From an uncultured Pseudomonadales bacterium (GTDB taxonomy: Bacteria > Pseudomonadota > Gammaproteobacteria > Pseudomonadales > Azotimanducaceae), in assembly GCA_951813295.1 (NCBI GenBank), contig CATOTI010000002.1, positions 868,001 through 932,000 on the forward strand: a DNA stretch of 64,000 bases. Reading direction: 5' to 3'. The notes beneath the pieces are model-generated. The model searched no databases and was not told the origin of the DNA. It saw nothing but the letters and a program-made list of their open reading frames with translations. The translations under genes were made by a program, and so were the position numbers. Every line of letters begins with the position of its first letter. Within the stretch, counting starts at the first letter, position 1. Below, piece after piece: positions 36,370-45,357 of the stretch.

Positions 36370-36414
36370 CGTCGGCTCCTCGCGGTCAATCAGTCCTAAA
36401 GCTTGCGATGCGCG

Positions 36415-39400
36415 CTACCACGCGTCCACCGAAGGACGCTTCTTACCGCGGCGGGGTTCGACACGCACGGATTTAAGGAGATTGGCGAGCCAGAAGCGCG
36501 TGTCCTTCGGATCGATCGTATCGTCGACGCTGAAGAGCGAGGCGGTGTTGAGCGCCTTGCCGGTCTCATAGGCGCGCGCGACACGCCGCTCATACTCGGC
36601 CAGACGTTCGTCCGGATCCTCGATCGCCGCCAGTTCCTTTCGGAATCCGAGCTTCACACTACCTTCGAGCCCCATCCCACCGAATTCGCCCGTCGGCCAG
36701 GAGATCGAAAAATACGGCACCTTGTACGAGCCGCCAGCCATGGCGATCGCCCCAAGCCCGTATGCCTTGCGGATGACGACAGTGAAAAACGGAACGTTGA
36801 GATTCGCGCCGACGATGAACATCCGGCTCGAGTGACGGACGAGCGCCGTATGCTCGACCTCCGGCCCGACCATGATCCCGGGCGTGTCGACCAGGAAAAG
36901 CAACGGGATGTCGAAGGCGTCACAAAGCTGCATGAACCGCGCACCTTTATCCGCGCCGTCGGAGTCGATCGCGCCGCCGAGATGTTTGGGATTGTTGGCC
37001 ACCACGCCGACCGGTCGGCCTTCGACCCGGATCAACGCGGTGACCATGCCGAAGCCGAATCCCTCACGCAATTCGAGCACGCTCCCCTCGTCGGCAAGCG
37101 TATCGATCACGTCGCGAATTTCGTAAACGCGTAGTCGGTTTTCCGGCACGATGCTGCGCATCGTCCGCTGATCGGGCGCGGTCCACGCCGCGATCGGTCC
37201 CTGGAAGTACGAGAGATAGTGCTTGGCGACCTTGACCGCATGCGCTTCGTCATCGACCAGGAGATCCACCACACCGCTTGCCGTCTGAACCGACATCGGA
37301 CCGATCTCTTCGGGCGCGAACACACCCAATCCACCGCCTTCGATCATCGCTGGTCCGCCCATGCCGATGTTCGAACCTTCCGTCGCAATGATCACGTCGC
37401 AACAACCGAGCAATGACGCATTGCCGGCGAAGCAGCGCCCCGACGTGATGCCGACCATCGGCACACGTGCCGACAGTTGCGCAAATCGCGAAAACGTACG
37501 TTGTGTCGACCCGGCCAGTCCGTCCGTATCACCCGGCCGACCGCCGCCGCCCTCGGCAAAAAGCACGAGCGGCATGCCGCCGTCTTCCGCGATGTCGACC
37601 AGGCGGTCGGTCTTGCGATGGTTCTGCGTTCCCTGGGTACCCGCGAGCACCGTGTAGTCATAGGCCATGACCGCACATCGGTTGTCCGGGTCATCGAAGA
37701 GGTCGCCGTTCACCGAGCCAATCCCGGTGATCATCCCGTCCGTCGGCGTATTGTCGATCAGGTCCTCGAGACTCCGGCGACGCCTTTGCGCGGCGATCAC
37801 GAGCGATCCGTACTCGACGAACGTGCCAGGGTCGCAGAGGTCGTCGACGTTCGTCCGCGCCGTGCGTTGGTCCTTCGCAGCGCGCTTGGCGACCGCCGTC
37901 GTTCGCACGCGGTCGAGTTTTTTCTCGTGACGCGCAAGCACGTCGGCGAGATCTTCGCGGATATGGTCGAGATCGACCTCAACCGTCGTCGCGGTTTCCG
38001 CTGTGTCGACATCCCGTTCTTCGATCAGGAGTAGGCCGTGGCCTTCGTAGATCACATCGCCCGAGGCGACATTGATCTCGGCGACGCGACCGGCGGCCGT
38101 CGCGCGGATCTCGTGCTCCATCTTCATCGATTCCATGATGAGGAGTTCACCACCGAGCGCGACCGTATCGCCCGGACTCACGTCCACGGAAACGACGGTG
38201 CCTTGCAGCGGCGCACTCACCATGACGAACCCCTCGGCGACAGGTTCGTCAGGGGCACGAGGTATACCGTCATCGGCGGATCCCTCGCGCTGACCGAACG
38301 CGAGTACGGCGAGCGGGTCCGATGCATCGACTTCAGCACCCGCTCGATTGGATTTCGCGACATCCACCACGTGTCGTCGGGGTGTTTCTCTCATCTGCGC
38401 GAGCACGTCGATCGTCTGATCGACGAACGTCGTCGTCGCCTTCTGCTCGCGAAGTGCCGGTTGATCGAGCAGGTTGGCGAGAAAGTCGAGGTTGGTTTCG
38501 ACACCATCGATCCGGAACTCCGCTAGCGCTCGAAGCAATCGATCCGCTGCCGCGTCGACGCCGCGCGGACTCGACGCGATCACCTTCGCGAGGAGCGAGT
38601 CATATCGCGGCGTCGTCCGATAACCGCGATAACCAAAAGCGTCCACGCGCACGCCGGGGCCGGTGGGTGCTTCGAAGGCTTCAATGACACCGCCGGTCGG
38701 CACGACCGTGCCGTCGTCCGCGATCCGCTCCATGTTGACGCGCGCCTGAATGGCGGCACCCCGGACGAGCGGCGCTTCACTGAGGCCCAGATCAACGAGC
38801 GACGCACCAGCCGCCAACTCGATCTGAGCCGCGACGATATCGACGCCCGTGACCTCTTCGGTCACCGTGTGTTCGACCTGCAAACGCGCGTTCGCCTCGA
38901 TGAACGCAAAGGCATCGTTGTCCCGATCAAGATCGAGGAGGAACTCGAACGTGCCCGCATTCTCATAGTTCGCCGCGCGCGCCAGACCGACCGCGGCTTC
39001 GGTGATGTCGGCTTCAAGCGCCGGGGTGAGCCGCGCGGGCGCAATCTCGAGCACCTTCTGCTGGCGACGCTGGAGGGAACAGTCTCTCGTTCCGAGATGC
39101 ACGACCTCGTTTCCGTCACCGAGGATCTGCACCTCGATGTGCTGGGCTCGGGTGACGAGTTCTTCGACGTACAACGCGTCGCTGCCGAAGGCCGCGTTCG
39201 CCTCCGAAGCGGCACGCTCGAACGAACGCTCGAGTTCGTCTTCTTCGCGAACGATGCGCATTCCGCGACCACCACCGCCAGCGACCGCTTTGATCATGAT
39301 CGCGCCGAACCGCCCAAACGCTTCGCGGGCATCGTCGAGCGTCAGCGGCGCATCGGTCCCGCCCAAAACACGAACACCGTGTTCGCGCGCGTGGCGTCGC

Positions 39401-39753
39401 GCGGCGGCCTTGTCACCGAATAGCGTCAGATTCGCGGGCGTCGGCCCGATGAAGGTGATACCGGCCGCATTCAACGCCGCGGCGAACTCGGCGTTCTCCG
39501 AAAGGAATCCATAGCCCGGATGCACGGCGTCACAGCCGTGGCGCTTCACGATTTCGACGATCTGATCGATGTCGAGATACGCGGACGCGCCGACGCCGTC
39601 GAGCGCGACCGCTTCGTCCGCGGCCAGGACGTGTGCCGAGCGCGCGTCATCGCCAGCATGGATAGCGACTGCGCGACTGTTCAAAAGGGAAGCCGCACGC
39701 AAAATCCGTACTGCGATCTCACCACGGTTGGCCACTAGGATCCGCTCGAACAT
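36415..39753 (-). CDS. single-chain biotin-dependent acyl-CoA carboxylase
   Basis: A 1112-residue fusion that carboxylates an acyl-CoA using bicarbonate and ATP. Domain order: biotin carboxylase (1-450; ATP-grasp with KAVAGGGGRGMR), then BCCP (about 510-580) with biotinyl Lys544 in MESMKMEHEI, and carboxyltransferase (about 600-1100) with a GGGGRPGD motif and the FLVDTPG and GSYKVPYF regions. Usually these are two or more subunits; single-chain versions of similar length include the long-chain acyl-CoA carboxylases. Acyl specificity is not readable. The gene stands alone, followed by the Tat-type amidohydrolase. Confidence 0.92.
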   Translation of the reverse strand: MFERILVANRGEIAVRILRAASLLNSRAVAIHAGDDARSAHVLAADEAVALDGVGASAYLDIDQIVEIVKRHGCDAVHPGYGFLSENAEFAAALNAAGITFIGPTPANLTLFGDKAAARRHAREHGVRVLGGTDAPLTLDDAREAFGRFGAIMIKAVAGGGGRGMRIVREEDELERSFERAASEANAAFGSDALYVEELVTRAQHIEVQILGDGNEVVHLGTRDCSLQRRQQKVLEIAPARLTPALEADITEAAVGLARAANYENAGTFEFLLDLDRDNDAFAFIEANARLQVEHTVTEEVTGVDIVAAQIELAAGASLVDLGLSEAPLVRGAAIQARVNMERIADDGTVVPTGGVIEAFEAPTGPGVRVDAFGYRGYRTTPRYDSLLAKVIASSPRGVDAAADRLLRALAEFRIDGVETNLDFLANLLDQPALREQKATTTFVDQTIDVLAQMRETPRRHVVDVAKSNRAGAEVDASDPLAVLAFGQREGSADDGIPRAPDEPVAEGFVMVSAPLQGTVVSVDVSPGDTVALGGELLIMESMKMEHEIRATAAGRVAEINVASGDVIYEGHGLLLIEERDVDTAETATTVEVDLDHIREDLADVLARHEKKLDRVRTTAVAKRAAKDQRTARTNVDDLCDPGTFVEYGSLVIAAQRRRRSLEDLIDNTPTDGMITGIGSVNGDLFDDPDNRCAVMAYDYTVLAGTQGTQNHRKTDRLVDIAEDGGMPLVLFAEGGGGRPGDTDGLAGSTQRTFSRFAQLSARVPMVGITSGRCFAGNASLLGCCDVIIATEGSNIGMGGPAMIEGGGLGVFAPEEIGPMSVQTASGVVDLLVDDEAHAVKVAKHYLSYFQGPIAAWTAPDQRTMRSIVPENRLRVYEIRDVIDTLADEGSVLELREGFGFGMVTALIRVEGRPVGVVANNPKHLGGAIDSDGADKGARFMQLCDAFDIPLLFLVDTPGIMVGPEVEHTALVRHSSRMFIVGANLNVPFFTVVIRKAYGLGAIAMAGGSYKVPYFSISWPTGEFGGMGLEGSVKLGFRKELAAIEDPDERLAEYERRVARAYETGKALNTASLFSVDDTIDPKDTRFWLANLLKSVRVEPRRGKKRPSVDAW

Positions 39754-39809
39754 TCACCCCTCCGACTGATACCGAGCGGGCAATCTAACCGTTTACTGGG
39801 GCCTGCGGG

Positions 39810-40661
39810 TCAAGCCTGGGGCGTTCTGATCTCGTCCAGCACGGGTAGCAGATATTCTCGGAAGAGCGCGGGGTTTTCCGACATCGGAAAATGCCCGATC
39901 CCCGGCATCACCGTTGCTTTCGATCCATCGATGTGTGCGGCCGTCGCCGCCGTTCGCTCGGGCGTACAGGACGAGTCGTACTCGCCAGAGAGCAGGAACA
40001 CCGGACACTGATCCGTATCGATCAGCGGTGCCCGGTCGTCGAAGTCGCCGTCGTGCCAGTAGAAGAAAAGATCCCCCTTGAAAACGCCGGGCCCGCCTTG
40101 CATGTAGTGCCAGAGCGTCTCCCAGCGGTATTCATCGGGGCTCTGCGGCGCGACCTGTGCCGAGACGAACGCCGCACAAACCTCGCCCCCGTGGACGTCG
40201 CTACGATGCAGCCAATCGAGGTTGTAATAGGGCTCGAGCTGGTCCGCGCCTTCGAGTGCGATGACAGCGCGAAGTTGGCCCGCACGTTCGAGTGCCAGGT
40301 GCAGCACCACGCGACCACCCATCGAGCACCCCATGATGACCGGATCAACGAGCTCATACGCCGCGACGAACGCCATGATGGTCTCTTTGTAGAGCTCCGT
40401 CGTCAGTTGGTATTCCCGCTCCCTGAAGCCGACGGGCGGATTCGATTTGCCGTGCCAGGGGAGATCGAAGGCGATGATACGAAAATGGTCGGTCACGGCC
40501 GAATCCGTCATCAGGTGACGAAACTGGCGCGCATCGGACCCAGCCGTATGCAGGCAGAGAAGCGGAATGCCCTGACCAGCCTCCTCGACGTAAATCCGGC
40601 AATCCTCACCGGCGACCGACATCGTGAAATAGCGCCCGACGATGGGTTCGAACTGAGGCAT
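39810..40661 (-). CDS. alpha/beta-hydrolase
   Basis: A 283-residue esterase/hydrolase-fold protein. The nucleophile elbow is MGCSMGGRV, the acid lies in LLSGEYDSSCTPE and the His is in GIGHFPMSENP, so the triad is complete. The oxyanion region CLHTAGSDARQFRHL is present. The ATG directly precedes the stop of the SCP2-like gene and has GGAGG eight bases upstream. It is the last gene of a four-gene operon headed by the class III PLP enzyme. Substrate unknown. Confidence 0.85.
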   Translation of the reverse strand: MPQFEPIVGRYFTMSVAGEDCRIYVEEAGQGIPLLCLHTAGSDARQFRHLMTDSAVTDHFRIIAFDLPWHGKSNPPVGFREREYQLTTELYKETIMAFVAAYELVDPVIMGCSMGGRVVLHLALERAGQLRAVIALEGADQLEPYYNLDWLHRSDVHGGEVCAAFVSAQVAPQSPDEYRWETLWHYMQGGPGVFKGDLFFYWHDGDFDDRAPLIDTDQCPVFLLSGEYDSSCTPERTAATAAHIDGSKATVMPGIGHFPMSENPALFREYLLPVLDEIRTPQA

Positions 40662-41060
40662 TTATGGCGCCTCCGTCTGCGTTCCACGCGGTATCGCCAA
40701 CACGTCTTTGACGTATTGCAGGTTCTGCATGAGTGGTAGGAGATCACCATCGAGGCGCGCGAGCCCTTTCGGCAGCATGCTCCAGATGTCGTGGTAGTCC
40801 CGCGGCGGGACATCGAGCCAGTGTTTGGCCCACGTCGACCGGCTAGCGCGGATTGCAAACGTACCGCTCATCGTCTGCAGGTTGCGCCGCTCGATGCCGT
40901 CGATCCGACCTTCACGAACGGAGATCAGGTAGTCGTCCGCGTCGAACCCGACGACGAAATCGCAGGACATCCAACGTCCGCGTCGGACGAGCGCAGCGTC
41001 GCCGTTCACGCGCCGTCGAAGCGACGCCAACGTCTCGTCCAATGCCTCAAGTTCATTCAA
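40662..41060 (-). CDS. SCP2-like / small unknown protein
   Basis: A 132-residue protein starting at TTG, overlapping the stop of the kinase gene by eight bases, with GGGAAG six bases upstream. The chain (WMSCDFVVGFDADDYLISVREG, then a strand region with FAIRASRSTWAKHWLDVPPRD) weakly resembles the sterol-carrier-protein fold, which binds lipids in a hydrophobic tunnel; I am not sure of the assignment. It is translated with the kinase and hydrolase, suggesting a common pathway. Confidence 0.5.
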   Translation of the reverse strand: MNELEALDETLASLRRRVNGDAALVRRGRWMSCDFVVGFDADDYLISVREGRIDGIERRNLQTMSGTFAIRASRSTWAKHWLDVPPRDYHDIWSMLPKGLARLDGDLLPLMQNLQYVKDVLAIPRGTQTEAP

Positions 41061-42057
41061 GGTGTTCTTCCCAACGATCGAGCAGCGCCATCGTACGACG
41101 AGCCAGATCCCGCCAATCAGGTTGGGCAAGCTCCGGTCGATGGCGAATCCAGCCGATATGTTGCAAGTGGCGAACCAGGCCGAAGAAAGGCACGAGCGCG
41201 ACCGTTTCCTCGTCGAGCACGCGGACTTCCCGATAGCCGTCGATCAATGCTGTCGCGCGGTAGTCCGGCCGCGCCATCGTCCACCCACCGGGAACGGCAA
41301 CGGCAAAATCGAACGCATGGAATCCAAATGCCGTGTCGTCGAAATCGATGATGTGAGCACCCGCCGCCGTAACGACGACGTTGCCGGGGTGCAGGTCCGC
41401 GTGGATCAGGCTGAATACACCGTTCTGCGAGAGCGATTCGAGACGTCGATGGATCACCTCGCGGACCGCCACGAGGCGTGCCACTTCGCTCGGCAGGAAC
41501 TGCGGGTGATCCCAGAACGGTCCCCAGAAGGGCGCCGATCCCATGAAGCCCTCGGCATCGAGAACCGGGCGCACGAACCCGGGCGGCCGCTCCCAATCGA
41601 GCGCAAGCGTGTGAATGCGTGCGATCAGGCGACCGAGCGAGTGATAGGCAGCCGCGATGTCGGCTGTCGACATCGAATCGAAGCGGTGCAGCATGACATC
41701 GCCGTCAACCCACCTCAGGAGCCCCGCGTAGCGTCGTTCATCCGCGCCGATGGCCACCCGCGCGTACCCATCGCCAGATCGTGTCGGCACGATCTCCGGA
41801 ACACTCAGCCCCGAATGCGCGAGATGCTCCGTGAAGCGCTGTTCGGATTCGAGTTCTGCGAGCGTGTGATAGGTCGGTCGATGCAGCCGGAAGGTATAGC
41901 GCGCGCCATCCGTCGCATCGACGCGATAAGCGACGTTCTCGGAGTGTGAGACCAGCCGCATCGACTCGACCTCGACCGGCCATGCCCGCAACGCCTCGCG
42001 GGCGGCTTTCTCGTAGCGTGACGCGGCCGCGATGCTGCGATCGTCGTCACGCGCCAT
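41053..42057 (-). CDS. APH-family phosphotransferase (kinase)
   Basis: A 334-residue aminoglycoside-phosphotransferase-fold kinase. The catalytic loop HADLHPGNVVV (Asp, Asn) and the metal-binding IIDFDD are intact, and the N-terminal part carries the nucleotide-binding strands. Members phosphorylate small alcohols such as choline, homoserine or hydroxylysine. It overlaps the class III PLP enzyme gene by 11 bases. In animals and some bacteria the pair kinase plus AGXT2L-type phospho-lyase degrades hydroxylysine or ethanolamine phosphate; this context suggests a similar role here. Confidence 0.87.
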   Translation of the reverse strand: MARDDDRSIAAASRYEKAAREALRAWPVEVESMRLVSHSENVAYRVDATDGARYTFRLHRPTYHTLAELESEQRFTEHLAHSGLSVPEIVPTRSGDGYARVAIGADERRYAGLLRWVDGDVMLHRFDSMSTADIAAAYHSLGRLIARIHTLALDWERPPGFVRPVLDAEGFMGSAPFWGPFWDHPQFLPSEVARLVAVREVIHRRLESLSQNGVFSLIHADLHPGNVVVTAAGAHIIDFDDTAFGFHAFDFAVAVPGGWTMARPDYRATALIDGYREVRVLDEETVALVPFFGLVRHLQHIGWIRHRPELAQPDWRDLARRTMALLDRWEEHLE

Positions 42058-43330
42058 AGAGCTCGTTCAGGTAATCGTCGAAAGCGTCGAGAAAAAGGTC
42101 CGCGTGTTCGCGCGTGTAGGTGATCGGCGGGCGTAGCTTCAACACGTTGCCGAATTGCCCGGCCGCGCCGAACAGGAATCCGCGCGACTTCATCCCATTG
42201 ACGATCCGGCGCGCCTCGAGCGGGTCGGGTTCGCGGGTTTCGTGATCCTTGATCCAATCGATCCCGACAAAGAGACCCGGACCGCGCACATCACCCATCG
42301 CTTCACGCGACTGCGCGCGGCTGATCAGTTGCTGCTTGAGATATCCACCCACGTCCGTGACCTGTCCGAGCAGGCCACGATTCTCGATCTCGTCGATAAC
42401 AGCACTGCCGACGGCGGCCTGCAGCGGCGATGAAGCAAAGGTGTTGAAGTACCCCGTGCGGCGAAAAGCCTCGACAGTTTCAGCCGACGCAATCGCTCCG
42501 GAGAGCGGCAATCCATTGCCCATCGGCTTACCCATCACGGCGACGTCCGGGACGAATCCCGACGTCTCGTAGCCCCACCAGTTACCGCTGCGGGCAAAAC
42601 CGGCCTGCACCTCATCGGCGATGAAGAGCCCGCCGGCCGCGTGCACTCGCTCGACGGCCGCCGCCATGAATCCGCTCGGGATATCGGGTAGACCTTCGTT
42701 CGCGCAGAACGAACACATGATCATGCCGGCGAAAGGCACACCGCCGGCGGCAAAGGCCGCGATGGCTTCGTCGATCTTCGCCAGATATCGGTCTTTGAGC
42801 ACGTCATCCGCCGCCGCACCGTCGAGTGGACGGAACTTCTGCGGATACGGGATAGCCCGTACCTCGGCGCCCGGCGCTGGGTCCCGCCCGGCGAGACGCG
42901 AGAACTTCCGGATTTCCGTCGAATTGCCGTGGTAGGTCGCGTCGGTGCAGATGATCCCCTGTCCCCCGGTACGGGCCCGGATCATGTTCACCGCGACCTC
43001 GACGGCTTCGGTGCCACTGCACGCAAAGACGATGGAACTCAAACGTTCGTCGTGTAGCGCCTGCAACCGCTCCGCGTAGCGAACGACACCTTCGTGTAGA
43101 TAGCGGCTGTGCACGTTGAGCGTCGAAGCTTGTGCATGCATCGCCTCGACGACGCGCGGATTGCAGTGACCGACACACGGCACGTTGTTGTACATGTCGA
43201 GGTAGCGTTTCCCGTTTGTATCGAAGAGCCAAACGTCTTCGCCGCGAACGACCTCGATCGGGTCTTCATAGAAAAGCGGTGCGCCCGTGCCGAAAGCGGC
43301 ATTGCGCCGCTCGGCGAGTGTCGAAGCCAT
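42047..43330 (-). CDS. class III PLP-dependent aminotransferase or phospho-lyase
   Basis: A 427-residue class III fold protein. It has the central block with LFIADEVQAGFARSG, the PLP-lysine site MGKPMGNGLPLSG, and the C-terminal RGPGLFVGIDW. The start has AGGGAGGT four bases before the ATG. Overlap with the kinase gene is 11 bases. Close relatives in that arrangement are the phosphoethanolamine and phosphohydroxylysine phospho-lyases (AGXT2L), which remove phosphate and ammonia rather than transaminate; this is an inference from context. Confidence 0.87.
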   Translation of the reverse strand: MASTLAERRNAAFGTGAPLFYEDPIEVVRGEDVWLFDTNGKRYLDMYNNVPCVGHCNPRVVEAMHAQASTLNVHSRYLHEGVVRYAERLQALHDERLSSIVFACSGTEAVEVAVNMIRARTGGQGIICTDATYHGNSTEIRKFSRLAGRDPAPGAEVRAIPYPQKFRPLDGAAADDVLKDRYLAKIDEAIAAFAAGGVPFAGMIMCSFCANEGLPDIPSGFMAAAVERVHAAGGLFIADEVQAGFARSGNWWGYETSGFVPDVAVMGKPMGNGLPLSGAIASAETVEAFRRTGYFNTFASSPLQAAVGSAVIDEIENRGLLGQVTDVGGYLKQQLISRAQSREAMGDVRGPGLFVGIDWIKDHETREPDPLEARRIVNGMKSRGFLFGAAGQFGNVLKLRPPITYTREHADLFLDAFDDYLNELYGA

Positions 43331-43378
43331 ATCTACCTCCCTGGTCGTCTGGTCGATCCTACCCCGCACTCGCCGCCG

Positions 43379-44710
43379 TCAATCGAAGGAAACGACGAGT
43401 TCCCACTCGAGCGGTTCTTTCGGTGCGATGAGCGCGTTACTGATGGAAAAAGGCAGCGCGATCGAATTCGTTCCGTCGCGCTCGAGAACGACCGCGAGCC
43501 TTCGGGACTCGTGCGGATGGAGTTCTATCACGCCGCCGTCGCGCGAGAATTTCGCTGAACCGGTCGGTTCCAGCAACCAACGAACATCCGATCGATTCGC
43601 GACATAGAGGTCGAAGCCCATACCGTTCGCCCACACTTCGACCCGTTCGATGACGATCGATGCATCAGCAAGCGCTTCGAGCTCGGCGGCACGACCCAGC
43701 AGTGTGTTCTTCCACCAAACGACCGTCCTTCGTGCGACCAACGCTTCCTTGATCGCGGCCGACGTCTTTGCTGTCGCGAAGGCCAAGGTGACCGGTCGAT
43801 GTCCACCGCGGTGCGGCTCGAACGACCAGTCGATCAAATTGTGTACGTCCGACGTGCCGATCAGCGTGAGGTCATGCTCGAGTGCTAGACGAAAGGCGTT
43901 TTCGTAGTACCGCGAACCGTTCGCGATCTCGACACCACCCAGCAGTCCCGCTTCGATCGCCTCGCGATGAAAGCCCGGTAGCCCGGCATCAGGTGTGGCG
44001 AAACTCGGGTGATTCCAGAAAGTAAACGCGCCTTGTGAACGGGCCTCGACGAGTACCTCAAGCGCCGGTCGCGACGCACCGATCGTGTAGTTGATCAATG
44101 TGAAATAGGTTGCGGCGTCGGCAAACGGGATCCATACCTCGCGGCCGTCCTTATCGGCTCGGTGGGCGCCGCGAAAGTCGGCCGAGGCAGTCGTCGCGAA
44201 CTCGAGCGCTGCTTGCTCCGTTTCGAAGACATGCTCTGGCAGGTAATCCGTCAACGGCACGCGGTGGATCAACGCGTTCGCATCCTCGACGAACACGGCA
44301 TTGATATGACCGGGCTCGTCGCTGCGCGTCACTTCCACACCCGGGATCACCAACAACGACAGACCCGCCGCCGCACGCGCCGCTTCCTCCGCCGCGCGAT
44401 TCCGGTCCGGGTGGGGGATATCGGTGAGGTGCGGCTGCCATTCGAGGTGCTCCGTGATCGCGAGCCCGTCCAAGCCGTCTCGAATCGCCTCGGCCACCCG
44501 GATCGACGGCCAGACATGGCCGTCCGAGAACACGGAGTGGGTATGCAGGTCCAGCACGACCGTCTCGTAGTGCGCCGTATCGGGGAAATCGATCGAGCGC
44601 TCGGTTGGCTCAACGGCGCTGACGGTTCCGTGGGCGCCGGCACCCAAAACGAACGCGATGGCGCTCGACGCGAGGACCAAACGGGCGATGGGAAGTCCAT
44701 TTCGAGTCAT
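43379..44710 (-). CDS. exported PHP-domain protein
   Basis: A 443-residue protein with a signal peptide (residues 1-30) and an N-terminal PHP phosphoesterase domain: VLDLHTHSVFSDGHVWPSI and GLAITEHLEWQPH supply the metal His and Asp ligands. The C-terminal half (about residues 340-440) is strand-rich and could be a small beta-sandwich. The family uses metal ions to hydrolyse phosphoesters; an exported form might act on environmental nucleotides or phosphodiesters. It is divergent from the lipoprotein gene and 48 bases upstream of the PLP enzyme gene. Confidence 0.82.
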   Translation of the reverse strand: MTRNGLPIARLVLASSAIAFVLGAGAHGTVSAVEPTERSIDFPDTAHYETVVLDLHTHSVFSDGHVWPSIRVAEAIRDGLDGLAITEHLEWQPHLTDIPHPDRNRAAEEAARAAAGLSLLVIPGVEVTRSDEPGHINAVFVEDANALIHRVPLTDYLPEHVFETEQAALEFATTASADFRGAHRADKDGREVWIPFADAATYFTLINYTIGASRPALEVLVEARSQGAFTFWNHPSFATPDAGLPGFHREAIEAGLLGGVEIANGSRYYENAFRLALEHDLTLIGTSDVHNLIDWSFEPHRGGHRPVTLAFATAKTSAAIKEALVARRTVVWWKNTLLGRAAELEALADASIVIERVEVWANGMGFDLYVANRSDVRWLLEPTGSAKFSRDGGVIELHPHESRRLAVVLERDGTNSIALPFSISNALIAPKEPLEWELVVSFD

Positions 44711-44841
44711 GGGGTCATTCCGCGATGCGATGCGCGCGGATGTTAACGCTTACGCCAGCACCGACGTCTGTTCAGAAAGCGTTCAGCCGAGAATGCGAAG
44801 AATCTCGCACGTCATCGACACCACCTGGAGAGATCAGGCCC

Positions 44842-45291
44842 ATGCGTAATTCACTTCTACCCGTCCTCGCGATCGTTGCGATGGCGCTCCTGGCCGGTTG
44901 CACCTCAAGCTCGCACATCATGATCGGCAGCACGCGCGCGCCAGTCGACCCGAGCACGGTCCAGCTCTATGTCGAACCGCCCGCAACTTTCGAGACGATC
45001 GCGATCATCGACGTCGAAACCGGCGCCGGTTGGAACAAACAAGGTTCGACCGACATCGTCGTCGAGCGGATGAGAGAAGAGGCCGCGGCACTCGGCGCGA
45101 ACGGCATCATCCTGGGCTCGACGACGGACGATGCCGCTCGACCTTCGCTGATCCCCGTCATCTCGAGCGGCGACGGCGTCTCGATCCTTACGGGTCACGA
45201 CGGGCCGAACGCACGCATCGCCGGACAGGCGATCTACGTCCCCGACGAACCGTCGGTCGAGCAAGCGACTTTCGAGGCAGCCATTCGCTAG
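44842..45291 (+). CDS. lipoprotein of unknown function
   Basis: A 149-residue lipoprotein. The signal ends in LLAGC, with Cys20 the lipidation site, and the mature part includes ETIAIIDVETGAGWNKQGSTDIVVERMREEAAALGANGIILG, a pattern of alternating strands and helices found in several small outer-membrane lipoproteins. GGAG lies about ten to twelve bases before the ATG. A neighbouring exported FG-GAP gene follows 66 bases later. No function can be assigned. Confidence 0.75.
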   Translation: MRNSLLPVLAIVAMALLAGCTSSSHIMIGSTRAPVDPSTVQLYVEPPATFETIAIIDVETGAGWNKQGSTDIVVERMREEAAALGANGIILGSTTDDAARPSLIPVISSGDGVSILTGHDGPNARIAGQAIYVPDEPSVEQATFEAAIR

Positions 45292-45357
45292 CTCGCGACG
45301 TCGGAACATCAACTCGCGGGCGAGACGTTTCACGCACGACCAGGCATCTTCTCGGGC

